DNA of 64,000 nt. Origin: Minicystis rosea (GTDB taxonomy: Bacteria; Myxococcota_A; Polyangia; Polyangiales; Polyangiaceae). Of this stretch, positions 12,204 to 21,427 are shown piece by piece; position 1 is the stretch's first letter; the number at the start of each line of letters is the position of its first letter. The notes beneath the pieces were generated by a model. That model made no database searches. It had not been told where the DNA came from and saw only the letters and a program-made list of their open reading frames with translations. Both the position numbers and the translations under genes were made by a program. Where the stretch lies: the NCBI GenBank assembly GCA_001931535.1, contig CP016211.1, forward strand, positions 2,632,501 through 2,696,500. Direction: 5' to 3'.

Positions 12204-14912
12204 ATGGCGGTAGGCAACGAGACGAAGGCGTTGGTCTCCACGCTGGTGAGGGCTCGGTCGTCCGTCGCGGGGGCGGCGCGTGCCCCGGAGCAGCAGCGGC
12301 TCATCGGGCCGATCCTCGCCGAGATCGACCGTGGCATTGCCGCGCTCGATCCGTTGCACACGGCTTCGGCCCCGCTCACCTCGCTCGACAACACGGTGCC
12401 CGCGCCCGAGCAGGACGTGGAGGCCCTCCGTCGCGAGGTCGAGCGGCTCCGCGCGCTCGTGCGCAGCGATCGCGGCCTGCTCGAGACGGTCCTCAACTAC
12501 AGCCCACACGGTATCCTGGTCAGCGATCCTCAAGGCAAGATCACGCTGCAAAACCGCGCTGCAGAGCGCATATGGGCCGGGAGCGCGACCACGGAGAACG
12601 TGGAGGGCTGGGGCCAGTACCGCGCCTTCCACGATGACGGCCGCCCCTACGATCCGGGCGACTGGGCCATGGCCCGCGCGCTCTCGAATGGCGGCGTCGT
12701 CGACGCCGAAGAGGTGCACTTCCAGCGCTTCGACGGCACGCACGGCATCCTCCTCGGCAGCGCCGCGCCCGTGTACGCGCCCGACGGCAGCATCTCCGGC
12801 GCCGTCTCGACGTTTGCCGACATCACCCGGTTCAAGCAGCTCGAGCGAGATCTCCGCCTCCGCGAAGCGTGGCTCTCCACCACGCTGCGGAGCATCGCCG
12901 ACGGCGTCATCGCCACCGACGACACGGGCCGCGTGGAGTTCATGAACGCGGTCGCCGAGCGCCTCACCGGCGCCTCCATGCAGGAGGCCAAGGGCCGCAA
13001 CATCGAGGATCTCCTGCTCGTCGTCGACGAGCAGAGCCGCGCCCGCGTCGACGATCTCGCGCGCCTCGTGCTCCGCGACGGCACGGCCGCGGAGCTCTCC
13101 AACGCGCTCCTGTTGCGCAAGGACGGCGAGGTCACGATCGACGAGAGCGCCGCGCCCCTGCGCAACGAGGCCGGCGACGTGCTCGGCGTGGTCCTCGTCC
13201 TGCGCGACGTCACCGAGCGCCGGCGGGCCGAGGCGCGGCGTCACTTCATCGGCGAAGCGAGCTGGCGCCTCGCGAGCTCCGCGCTCGACTACGACGGCAC
13301 CCTCACCAGCGTCGCCGGCCTCGGCGTGCCGCGCGTCGCCGACTGGTGCCTCGTCGACATCGCCGAGGCGGATGGCTCGCTCGTGCGCGCCGCCGTCGCC
13401 CACGTCGATCCCGCGCGCGCCGTCATGGCCGGCCGCCTCGAGCTCCAGCGGCAGCCGGCCTCGACGTGCTGTGGGCAAGCGATCGCGCGCGTCATCCGCG
13501 GTGACTCGTCCGGTTACACGGCCGAGGTCATCGGCCACATGATGGCCGCGACGTCCGACGATCGCGCCTACGCCACGATCCTCGGCGCGCTCCGCGACGA
13601 GGCGGCCATCTGCGTGCCCCTCCGCGCCCGCGATCGCGTGCTCGGCGCGATGACGTTCGTCTGCGCCGAGTCCGGCCGCACCTTCGGCCCGGAGGACGCG
13701 GCGCTGGCGCAGCAGCTCGCGAGCTCCGCCGCGCTCGCCATCGACAACGCCCGCCTCTACCGCGAGGCGCAGCGGGTCAACCGCGTGAAGGACGAGTTCC
13801 TGGCCACGCTCTCGCACGAGTTGCGCACGCCGCTCAACGCCATCCTGGGCTGGGCCCGCCTGCTCCGCATGGGCAAGCTCGACGAGGCCGCGCGCGGCCG
13901 CGCGCTCGAGACCATCGAGCGCAACGCCGAGGCCCAAGCGCAGCTCATCGAGGACCTGCTCGACGTCTCGCGCATCATCTCCGGCAAGTTCCGCGTCGAC
14001 GTGCGCACCGTCGACATGCCCGCGGTCACCGAGGCCGCGATCGACGCGGTCCGCCTCGCGGCCGAGGCGAAAGCCATCGCCATCGTCGCGCAGATCGATC
14101 CCGTGCCCTTGCTCGCCGGCGATCCCACGCGCCTCCAGCAGGTCGTGTGGAACCTGCTCTCCAACGCCATCAAGTTCACCTCCAAGGGCGGCCGCGTGCA
14201 CGTGAAGCTCGCCTGCGTCGAGTCGCACGTGGAGCTCGAGATCGTGGACAACGGGCAGGGCATCCGCGCCGACTTCCTGCCCTACGTCTTCGATCGCTTC
14301 CGCCAGGCCGACGGCACCACCACGCGCGCGCACGCGGGCCTCGGCTTGGGCCTCGCCATCGTGCGCCACCTGGTCGAGCTCCACGGCGGCTCGGTCCGCG
14401 CGCACAGCGACGGCGAGGGGCACGGCGCCGTCTTCTCCGTGCGCCTCCCCGTGGCCGCGGTGCGCCCCAAGCCCGAAGGCGAGAGCAAGCACGAGAGCGT
14501 GCTCGACGACGCCGGCATCCTCCCGCTGCGCGGCCTGCGCGTCCTCGTCGTCGACGACGAGGTCGACGCCCGCGAGCTCGTCGCCGCCGTGCTCACCGAG
14601 AGCGGCGCCGAGGTCACCGCGGTCGGCTCCGTCCCCGAAGCCTTGGAGATGGTGCAGATCAGCCGCCCCGACGTGCTCGTCAGCGACATCGGCATGCCCG
14701 CCGAAGACGGCTACTCCTTGATCCGCAAAGTGCGCGCGATGGAGAAGTCCCTCGGCCGCATCCCCGCCGCGGCCCTCACCGCCTACGCCTCGGTGCAGGA
14801 CCGCACGCGCGCGCTCCTCGCCGGCTACTCCTCGCACCTCCCCAAGCCCATCGAGCCCGCGGAGCTCACAGCCGTCGTCGCCAACCTCGCCGGTCGCCCC
14901 GCCCGCGGCTGA
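12204..14912 (+). CDS. Hybrid sensor histidine kinase (PAS-PAS-GAF-HisKA-HATPase-receiver)
   Basis: 902 residues from ATG 12204. It lacks membrane segments, so it is probably a cytoplasmic sensor. Order: a short N-terminal helical part, PAS 1 (about 90-210, LETVLNYSPHGILVSD), PAS 2 (about 215-340, TLRSIADGVIATDD), a GAF domain (about 350-515), HisKA with phospho-acceptor H538 in FLATLSHELRTPLN, and HATPase_c with N box NLLSNAIKFTSKGG, VDNGQGI and GLGLGLAIV. The C-terminal receiver domain begins LRVLVVDDE, with phospho-acceptor D828 in VSDIGMP. Autophosphorylation on H538 would pass to D828. No partner regulator is adjacent, and the input signal is unknown. Confidence 0.92.
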   Translation: MAVGNETKALVSTLVRARSSVAGAARAPEQQRLIGPILAEIDRGIAALDPLHTASAPLTSLDNTVPAPEQDVEALRREVERLRALVRSDRGLLETVLNYSPHGILVSDPQGKITLQNRAAERIWAGSATTENVEGWGQYRAFHDDGRPYDPGDWAMARALSNGGVVDAEEVHFQRFDGTHGILLGSAAPVYAPDGSISGAVSTFADITRFKQLERDLRLREAWLSTTLRSIADGVIATDDTGRVEFMNAVAERLTGASMQEAKGRNIEDLLLVVDEQSRARVDDLARLVLRDGTAAELSNALLLRKDGEVTIDESAAPLRNEAGDVLGVVLVLRDVTERRRAEARRHFIGEASWRLASSALDYDGTLTSVAGLGVPRVADWCLVDIAEADGSLVRAAVAHVDPARAVMAGRLELQRQPASTCCGQAIARVIRGDSSGYTAEVIGHMMAATSDDRAYATILGALRDEAAICVPLRARDRVLGAMTFVCAESGRTFGPEDAALAQQLASSAALAIDNARLYREAQRVNRVKDEFLATLSHELRTPLNAILGWARLLRMGKLDEAARGRALETIERNAEAQAQLIEDLLDVSRIISGKFRVDVRTVDMPAVTEAAIDAVRLAAEAKAIAIVAQIDPVPLLAGDPTRLQQVVWNLLSNAIKFTSKGGRVHVKLACVESHVELEIVDNGQGIRADFLPYVFDRFRQADGTTTRAHAGLGLGLAIVRHLVELHGGSVRAHSDGEGHGAVFSVRLPVAAVRPKPEGESKHESVLDDAGILPLRGLRVLVVDDEVDARELVAAVLTESGAEVTAVGSVPEALEMVQISRPDVLVSDIGMPAEDGYSLIRKVRAMEKSLGRIPAAALTAYASVQDRTRALLAGYSSHLPKPIEPAELTAVVANLAGRPARG

Positions 14913-15573
14913 CCACGCCCGCACGCTTGGCGCGAACGCGTGCATCCGCTGCGCGCACCAGCATCGTTCGCACGACCTCTCCGGCCTCCTTCGCCGCGGG
15001 CTCGATTGCGCGCCCCCCTCGACGCGCACTCGAGCCCGCGGCGAAGCGCTTCGACACGCATCGATGGGCATCGATGCGATCCATGCATCGAATGGTATGA
15101 TGGTATGCGCCCTGCGCATTGCTGCCGGGCCTCGATGCGAAGCACTCCCGCGCACGCGCACCGCAGCCGATCCTCGATGCGCCTCCGTCATCCGCCACGC
15201 CGCTCTCGCGCGCTGCGGGCGATGCGCCTCCGCCATCGGCCGTGACGCCCGCATCGCGCGCGCTCGCCGTGCCGGGCGCTGGGCGTCGCATCGGTGCGTT
15301 GGATGACCTCGCATGCGCGCGCGGCTTCGTCTTTGCGTACAGCATCGTCGAGGAGGCTCGGTGCGCGGATTCGTGACGATCGATCCCCGAGGATCCATCC
15401 GGCTTCACGGCGCGCTCGGGCCTGCGATCCAGCGGTCGCGATCGGCTCTCGGCTTCGCGCCACGGGCAGCGGTGCGCGGTTTCGTGACGAAGGAAGAACG
15501 ACGTTCGGTGCGCTCGCGCCGCGCGCTCGATCGCGCTGCTACAGCACGGGGAGGCGCGGGCAGGGGAGCGGGA
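14913..15573. other. Intergenic region with short direct repeats
   Basis: About 660 bases between the kinase and the convergent DUF5995 gene. It contains many ATCGATG/GCATCGATG-like words around 15050-15110 and a 20-base direct repeat, GTGCGCGG[A/T]TTCGTGACGA, at 15361-15380 and 15472-15491. Open frames show no family features. No RNA gene was seen. Confidence 0.45.
15361..15491. repeat. Pair of 20-base direct repeats
   Basis: Two copies of GTGCGCGG[A/T]TTCGTGACGA, 111 bases apart and differing at one base, lie in the noncoding stretch before the DUF5995 gene. The function is unknown. They may be protein-binding sites or a chance duplication. Confidence 0.4.
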
Positions 15574-16455
15574 TCAGGCCAGCACTTGGAGGAGCTGCTC
15601 GGCGCGGATGCCGTGGCGCGAGCGGCCCGGGCGCCCACCGGCGAACGGCGAGGGCGTGCTGCCGGTGAGCGGCAGGATCCCCGGGATGGCGAGGAGGCGC
15701 GCGTAGTGCTGCGAACGCCGCTCCAAACGGCGCTCGATGCGGCGCTTCTCGGTGGGCGTCTCCGCGTGGAGGAGGGCCATCGCGTCGCTCCAGACGCGCT
15801 CGCGCCAGCGCGTGAGCACGTGCATCACCACCCACTCGGCCGCGGCGTACGCGTGCCGGTAGACGAGCCGCGAGATGGGACACGCGTGGCGATCCATCAG
15901 GTGATCGAACGCCTCGGGGATGGACGCGCGGAGCAGACAGTTGACGGCGTCGTGGTCGTGCTTGAAGCGCTCGATGCGCAGGTGATCATGGGCGGCGCCC
16001 TGCTCGGCGATGGTGGCGGCGATGCCGAGGGCGAGATCGTAGTTGATGTGCGCCGAGAGCCCGAGCAGGACGTGATGAAGCGGCATCATGTCCCCGAGAT
16101 CGCAGCACGCATACGCGATGCTCCACGCGCCGGTGTCTTGGGCGTCGCCGCGCATCGACCAGCGCAGCGTCGTCAAGTACCGCTCGCAGAAGCGGCCCGC
16201 GAGCCTGGAGATCCAGCGCGGCTCCTTGAAGAAGCCGTCCGATCCGACGGAGACGCTCTCCGACACCCGCCGCGTGATGATCGCGTAGATGTCTGGAAAC
16301 ACCGCGCGCTGATCGCCCCGAGCGAGCAGTCGCTCGGTGACGGCATCCAGCGCAGCGAGCGCCTCGTGCACGGTCGTTGGACTCTGCGGAACGTCCGTCT
16401 CGATCCAGGTCCTCCCCCCGGAACGTGACGCCACCTGGTGCTCCGCGCTCTCCAT
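15574..16455 (-). CDS. DUF5995 family protein
   Basis: 293 residues from ATG 16455, chosen because a strong purine-rich ribosome-binding site (GGGGAGG) lies just upstream. An almost entirely helical, His/Arg-rich protein without a signal peptide or membrane segment. The core LSAHINYDLALGIA and the histidine/aspartate-rich neighbourhood (RFKHDHDAVN, PLHHVLLG) match the DUF5995 family, whose conserved AxINxDL motif is typical. The biochemical role of the family is not known. The histidines suggest a metal site. It stands alone, convergent with the upstream kinase. Confidence 0.75.
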   Translation of the reverse strand: MESAEHQVASRSGGRTWIETDVPQSPTTVHEALAALDAVTERLLARGDQRAVFPDIYAIITRRVSESVSVGSDGFFKEPRWISRLAGRFCERYLTTLRWSMRGDAQDTGAWSIAYACCDLGDMMPLHHVLLGLSAHINYDLALGIAATIAEQGAAHDHLRIERFKHDHDAVNCLLRASIPEAFDHLMDRHACPISRLVYRHAYAAAEWVVMHVLTRWRERVWSDAMALLHAETPTEKRRIERRLERRSQHYARLLAIPGILPLTGSTPSPFAGGRPGRSRHGIRAEQLLQVLA

Positions 16456-16932
16456 CGTTGCCTCCCCTCCCCACCGCACCGTCACGCAGGCGCGCGCCGG
16501 TGCGTCCCCGATCACCGTCCCGTCGTCCCCGATCCCTGGATGCTCACTGCCTGCACGAAGGATTCCGCCCGCCCCCGGCGGCGGATCATCCAGCGTGTGC
16601 CTCCAAGGAATCCGCGTCCCGCATGCGGCCCGAAGGCTCGCTCTGGAGCGTGGCCGACGGATGTTCCCGCGCGGGCGCTCCGATTTCGCATTCCTGGAAA
16701 ACTCAGCCTATCTCGAATACGCCCCCGTGTCGTGCAATCACCTCGTGCAAAGAACCGTAAGGGGGCGCGCGCTTCGGCCCTGTATGATCGTTCGATGCAG
16801 GGCCAGGCTCTGCCTGATCGAATTGCGTAATTTCCGGCTCGCCGTCGCGGCTCCGTCCCTCCGCGGATCGCGTGTCTGCCCTAGGCGCGAAGGTTGACGC
16901 GGCCGGCTCCGCTGGCCCACCATCCGTCCATC
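16456..16932. other. Intergenic region between divergent genes
   Basis: About 475 bases between the DUF5995 gene (minus) and the beta-propeller lipoprotein (plus), presumably holding both promoters. No coding sequence, hairpin or repeat was convincing. Confidence 0.45.
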
Positions 16933-18729
16933 ATGTGTCTTAAGAAGCAAATCACGCTTGGATTCGGGCTTATCGCACTGTGTATGAGCAGCGGCTGCGG
17001 GAGCGAGGAGGCTTTGCGACCGGTCTACCGACTCTCGGCCACCACGGATCCTTCCGGATGGCCGCAGTGGGGGCGCACCGCAGATCACGCCGGTGAGGTC
17101 TCGGTGGTGGGGCAATCCCCGGCGCGCATCCTCGGAAGCATCGCCTACGACCCGTTCGTCGCCGCGGAGAAGGAAGAAGGCAAAGGCTCTGTCCTGATTC
17201 ATTATCAAACACCCCTCGTGGACGGAGACGATCTCTTCATGGAGATCAAGTCGGGGAGCTACCGCGCTTGTGATCCGCCCGGATCGGCGCACCCCGCGCC
17301 CTGCGGCCCGAGCGCCTGGAGCGACGAGATCTGGAGTGAAGCGCGCTTCTCCTGGGAGAACGGGGAGCTCGTCGAGAAGTGGCGTTTCGAGAGCGATTGG
17401 AAGCCGGCGCCCGACGACCAGGGCGGGCTCGGCGGTTGGGAGCCCGTTTTCCACCCGGCCATCGCCGGTGATTACCTGGTCGTGCCCGGGGCCGGGGGCA
17501 GCGTCTTCGTCGTGCGCCGCGAGGACGGCGTGATGATCGCCCGGGTCACGCCCTTCACCACGTCGGATGGCTCGCTCGATCCTTCGATTCACGTCGCTGG
17601 CCCCCTCACCGTCGGTCCTGATGGCTCTGTCTATTACGATGTTCTCTCCCTCGATCCTTTCCATCCTTGGAGCAGTGATGTACGCGACGCGTGGCTCGTG
17701 AAGATCGCGCCCGACGGCGGCCACAAGGCCGTTCGCTTCGCCGACCTCGTCCCTCCCTTTCCGAAGGAGTCGTGCACGAGCCGCTACAGCCCGTCCCAAT
17801 TGCCGTGGCCGCCGGCGCCCGACATGAAGCCCGCTTCCATCCCCTGCGGCTCGCCGCGCCCAGGCATGAACGTGGCGCCCGCCGTCGCGCCCGACGGCAC
17901 CGTGTACACCGTGAGCCGCGCGCATTTCGTCAGCCGTCTCTCGCACCTCGTCGCGGTCACGGGCGACCTCGAGCCGCTCTGGTCCGCCTCGCTGGGTGGT
18001 CACCTCGACGATGCCTGTGGCAGCCCCGCCATGCCGCCCAACGGCGCGCCCGGCGGCTGCCGCGAGGGCACGACTCCCGGCGTCGACCCCACCACCAACG
18101 AGCCGCCTTCCGGCTCGGTGGTGGACCTGTCCACCGCCTCGCCGGTGGTCGCGCCGGACAACACGATCCTCTACGGCGCCTACACCCGTTACAACTACGG
18201 GAGAGGGCACCTCTTCCAATTTAGCGCGGGCGGCACCTTCCTCGCCGCCTACGATTTCGGGTGGGACATTACCCCAGCCATCCACAGGCACGACGGCACC
18301 TATTCGGTTGTAATCAAGGACAACCACTATGATGTCGGATCGTACTGCACCGACGTGGATTACTGCCCTCCGTCCGGAGAGGGTCCGTTCCGCATGGTAC
18401 AGCTCGACGCCCACCTGAGCCCCGAGTGGTCCTATACGAACACGGCCACCGAGACCTGCTCGCTCTCGCCCGACGGCGAGAAGACCTGCGTGAACGACCA
18501 CCCGCACGGCTTCGAATGGTGCATCAACGCGCCCGCCGTCGACGCGAACGGCACCGTCTACGCGAACGGCGAGGACGGCGTCCTCTACGCCATCCCCCAA
18601 GGCGGTGGGAAGCCTAGCACCCACTTCCTCCAACGCGCCATCGGCTCCGCCTACACGCCGCTCTCGCTCGACGCGAAGGGGCGCATCTACGCCGAGAACT
18701 TCGGCACGCTCCACATCCTCGGCGAGTGA
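16933..18729 (+). CDS. Outer-surface lipoprotein, PQQ/beta-propeller-like
   Basis: 598 residues from ATG 16933. The N-terminus MCLKKQITLGFGLIALCMSSGC is a lipoprotein signal with Cys at the end of SSGC. The mature part has repeated blade-like segments of the form hydrophobic-xx-DGSVYYD, DGTVYTVSR, DNTILYGAY, NGTVYANGEDGVLYAI and KGRIYAENFG, typical of PQQ-like or quinoprotein-type propellers. Pairs of cysteines in loops suggest disulfides outside the cytoplasm. No catalytic function can be assigned. A single-gene unit, with the next gene starting about 110 bases downstream. Confidence 0.8.
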   Translation: MCLKKQITLGFGLIALCMSSGCGSEEALRPVYRLSATTDPSGWPQWGRTADHAGEVSVVGQSPARILGSIAYDPFVAAEKEEGKGSVLIHYQTPLVDGDDLFMEIKSGSYRACDPPGSAHPAPCGPSAWSDEIWSEARFSWENGELVEKWRFESDWKPAPDDQGGLGGWEPVFHPAIAGDYLVVPGAGGSVFVVRREDGVMIARVTPFTTSDGSLDPSIHVAGPLTVGPDGSVYYDVLSLDPFHPWSSDVRDAWLVKIAPDGGHKAVRFADLVPPFPKESCTSRYSPSQLPWPPAPDMKPASIPCGSPRPGMNVAPAVAPDGTVYTVSRAHFVSRLSHLVAVTGDLEPLWSASLGGHLDDACGSPAMPPNGAPGGCREGTTPGVDPTTNEPPSGSVVDLSTASPVVAPDNTILYGAYTRYNYGRGHLFQFSAGGTFLAAYDFGWDITPAIHRHDGTYSVVIKDNHYDVGSYCTDVDYCPPSGEGPFRMVQLDAHLSPEWSYTNTATETCSLSPDGEKTCVNDHPHGFEWCINAPAVDANGTVYANGEDGVLYAIPQGGGKPSTHFLQRAIGSAYTPLSLDAKGRIYAENFGTLHILGE

Positions 18730-18837
18730 CCCGCGGGCGAGCTTTCATCCCACCCGCACAGGCTTGGTACGGCATCGCCCGCGAGCGCGCCTTCGATGGA
18801 GGCACGAGGCGCGGTGGCGGTGCCGTACGATGGCCCC

Positions 18838-19242
18838 ATGCTCGTCATTCGTGAGGCGCAGATGGAGATCCTTCGACGTGCGAAGCTCGAGCCTTTCCAC
18901 GCCAAGCTCGTCGCCCATGCGCGCGCGGCGCTCCGCGATCGGACGGAGGCCATCCCCGCGCCCATGCTCGCCGAGCGGATCTGGGCCGCGATGGAGAAGG
19001 CCTGGTCTCACCGGATCACGACCGAGGCCGGCGTGGCCCGCTTCCTCGAATACGACCTCTGTTATGGCCCGCACCTCGATGTCGATCCGGCGTACGAATG
19101 GGTGGGTCCGATCCTTCGCGCTCCGGTGATCGGCGAATCCGAGAAGCTCGCCAAGCTCGACATGCTCGACGCTCGCCTGGGCGCGCGATCCCGCGCCGCC
19201 ATCATCCTCGCCAACCTCCAGCGCCTCTCGGGGGCCCGATGA
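18838..19242 (+). CDS. Small helical protein, T6SS-effector-operon type
   Basis: 134 residues from ATG 18838. It starts MLVIREAQMEIL and is mostly alpha-helical. Proteins with this MLxIRxxQM start and a mid-region ARFLEYDLCYGPHLD are, from memory, common as the first gene of T6SS effector operons in myxobacteria and other proteobacteria; their role is not established. The stop codon overlaps the next start in an ATGA, so the two are translationally coupled. No signal peptide. It may be an adaptor or chaperone for the larger partner. Confidence 0.65.
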   Translation: MLVIREAQMEILRRAKLEPFHAKLVAHARAALRDRTEAIPAPMLAERIWAAMEKAWSHRITTEAGVARFLEYDLCYGPHLDVDPAYEWVGPILRAPVIGESEKLAKLDMLDARLGARSRAAIILANLQRLSGAR

Positions 19243-20978
19243 AGGGAGTCTTCGTTCATCTTCGGCAGGGGGACGGCTTCGTTTGCAAAATCCTCGGAGA
19301 GGATGACCGGGTATATCATCCGAGAGACGACGAGACTTCAACACTGCAGGACGGCGCGAAGGTGAGCTTCGATGTCGCGGACGGCGACGTCGCCATCAAC
19401 GTCAGGGAGCAGAAATCCCAAGCGCCGCCTGGCCCAGCATACATCGTCGAGCACGGGCGCGAAGGCACCGAGATCGTCACTCACGATGGTCGCCCGCACT
19501 GCATGGACGTGGTCTATCCAATGTTCCTGCCCGGCGACGCGCTGACCGTCGGCCCAAGTGGGAGTGTGTCCCTCTCGTTCTCCCCTTCGAAGTCCACACA
19601 TGACGCACACGTCCGGCCTTGCTCATCCACAGGCCCGGCGAGCTTGGAAACGCCTCTCTTCAGCATACCGCAGCTCGAATTCACATTGCCCGAATTCGCG
19701 TTTCCCCTGCAATGGGGCAATTCGGGCGCGAGCTCGCTGGACGCATCGAGCGGCGAGAAAGAGCTGAATGAAGAGCCCGCGCGCACCGCCGCCGCGCCGC
19801 TCGACGCCTCCGCGACCACCACCAAAAGCCCCGGCGCCTGGATCGACTCTTGGGTTGCTCTCCGGCGCTTGACGCTCAGCAACTGGAGCGACCTTGGGCG
19901 GAAACCGTGGACGTTCTCCAAACGGCTCATCCGCCTGACCGTCGGCGACCAGACCGAAAACATCGAAGCTTCGATCTTCGATGGTCCCCTCATCGTCATG
20001 GCGCTCCCTCCGAGCACTGCGAAGTCATTCTTGGAGAGCCGTGAGACGAGTAGGCCCGAGACGCGAGGGATCCCCCTGCGGAGCAGCGTCATTCCCAAGC
20101 TCTCGGCGTCGCTGGTCTACGCCGGGAAGGGGCCCGCCGCGACCCTGTACGCGGGCCACGAGAAGAAGTACCCGCTGGCTTTGGTCCTCGCGGTTCCCCC
20201 CGAAGCGCTCGTGCTGGCCAGTTGGACGGACATCAACAGCCCGACGACCAAGACTCCCAACGACATGAGCGTGTATCTCGCTCTCCTGAAGAAGGGCCGC
20301 GCGTTCGCCGACAGGATCCGCAGCCTCTACCATGACCGTACGCAGCGGAAGCATTCGGTGTTCGAGCTCGAGCGGAGGTCCGAGGAAACCGACGCTTCAC
20401 GGCTTCAGGAAGCGCTCCGGCGCCGCTTGGGCGAGATCGCCGCGAGGCGGGAGACACCGCTCGACGACGCGCTCCTCTCCGACTTTGCCGAGGTCGAACC
20501 GGCGCTCATCCTGATCGAGCTGCTCGAGAGCCCGCTCCCGCCGGCCTCTTCGGACGACGGTGACATGGTCTCCGTCGCGACACCGCAGGATACGACTTCG
20601 ATGCTGGAAGACGAGCTCTGGATTTGCTTCTCACTGTACCGCGAGTTGCACCAAGCCATGGGCGTCGGGCGGCACATGAGCGAAGAGGCCATCGAGCAGC
20701 TCTCGAGTTGCTTCACCTCCCTGAAGCGCCCCGGTGTCCTTGCTGCCATGACGACAGGCCACAACGAGCTCATCCTCGATCTGGGGGCAGGGACCGTGGA
20801 GATCATGGGCGTCGGCCTCGTGGTGAGCCAAGATCTCTTCGAGGACCTCTCCGACTCGAGCGAGGTGTCCTGGAATGCGGCGAGCTTCAAGTGGGAGGAG
20901 GCCGCCGACGTCCTCCCAGTGCTCGAAATGGCGAGGCGGAAGGGCTTGCGGATCTTCCTCTTTCCGCACGACGAGTGA
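19239..20978 (+). CDS. Unknown 579-residue protein with cold-shock-like N-terminus
   Basis: 579 residues; the start ATG overlaps the previous stop (ATGA). The first 60 residues (MKGVFVHLRQGDGFVCKI, then VYHPRDDETSTLQDGAKVSF) look like an OB/cold-shock fold: a GFV core, a His-Pro turn and a G-x-KVSFDV strand. A Ser/Thr-rich, low-GC middle (about 95-200) follows, then a helical C-terminal region (about 380-579) rich in acidic residues. No catalytic motif was recognised. With the upstream T6SS-type small protein it may be an effector or nucleic-acid-binding partner. The local base composition is less GC-rich than neighbouring genes, which hints at transfer. Confidence 0.65.
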   Translation: MKGVFVHLRQGDGFVCKILGEDDRVYHPRDDETSTLQDGAKVSFDVADGDVAINVREQKSQAPPGPAYIVEHGREGTEIVTHDGRPHCMDVVYPMFLPGDALTVGPSGSVSLSFSPSKSTHDAHVRPCSSTGPASLETPLFSIPQLEFTLPEFAFPLQWGNSGASSLDASSGEKELNEEPARTAAAPLDASATTTKSPGAWIDSWVALRRLTLSNWSDLGRKPWTFSKRLIRLTVGDQTENIEASIFDGPLIVMALPPSTAKSFLESRETSRPETRGIPLRSSVIPKLSASLVYAGKGPAATLYAGHEKKYPLALVLAVPPEALVLASWTDINSPTTKTPNDMSVYLALLKKGRAFADRIRSLYHDRTQRKHSVFELERRSEETDASRLQEALRRRLGEIAARRETPLDDALLSDFAEVEPALILIELLESPLPPASSDDGDMVSVATPQDTTSMLEDELWICFSLYRELHQAMGVGRHMSEEAIEQLSSCFTSLKRPGVLAAMTTGHNELILDLGAGTVEIMGVGLVVSQDLFEDLSDSSEVSWNAASFKWEEAADVLPVLEMARRKGLRIFLFPHDE

Positions 20979-21112
20979 GCCTCCTCGACGTGGCGTCCGG
21001 TGTCGCGCAGCGTACCAATTGCGGTCTCGCGGCCCGCATGCTCTTTTGCGGACGGCGACATCGGGCTCCGTGGTGCGCGTACGCAGGAGAGGGCTCGCGC
21101 TACACGGAGGAG

Positions 21113-21158
21113 ACGTGACCGAGGAAGCGAGGCGCTCGCGCCGCTCGTTCGGTCACGT
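21113..21158. terminator. Hairpin between convergent genes
   Basis: ACGTGACCGA (21113-21122) and TCGGTCACGT (21149-21158) are perfect 10-bp arms. The interior can extend the stem (GAAGCGAGGCGC against GCCGCTCGTTC with a mismatch). It lies three bases before the stop of the minus-strand gene and after the plus-strand cassette, so it can serve as a bidirectional terminator. Confidence 0.5.
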
Positions 21159-21160
21159 CG

Positions 21161-21397
21161 TCAGGGCTTGTGGCTGCTCTCTTGCCGTTTGCGCTTGGGG
21201 ACGAACTTGGGGCGCTCGGGCTTCTTTTGGAAATAGCGTTGCAGGCCGAGGACGATGGCCGCGATACCCATCATCACGCAAAGGCCCATGCCGCCGTAGC
21301 GGGCCCAGGCGGGCGCTTTGAGCCCGCCCACGACCATCGACACGTTGAGCAGCGCGATGCCGCCCATGACCAGGATCCAAGGGTTCGGCTGATTCAC
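21161..21397 (-). CDS. Small membrane protein, two transmembrane segments
   Basis: 78 residues. Two hydrophobic helices (about 7-24 and 34-53) are separated by the short loop LKAPAWARYG and followed by a Lys/Arg-rich tail (KKPERPKFVPKRKRQ) that should face the cytoplasm. No named family was recognised. It is 30 bases downstream of the moeB-like gene on the same strand and is probably co-transcribed with it, though no functional link is evident. Confidence 0.7.
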   Translation of the reverse strand: MNQPNPWILVMGGIALLNVSMVVGGLKAPAWARYGGMGLCVMMGIAAIVLGLQRYFQKKPERPKFVPKRKRQESSHKP

Positions 21398-21427
21398 GCG
21401 CTGCTCGCAGTCCGCCGTCGACCGAGG

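Noticed and set aside
11892..15398. Minus-strand open frame of about 1170 codons opposite the histidine kinase
   Set aside because: Same reason: shadow of a confidently identified kinase gene.
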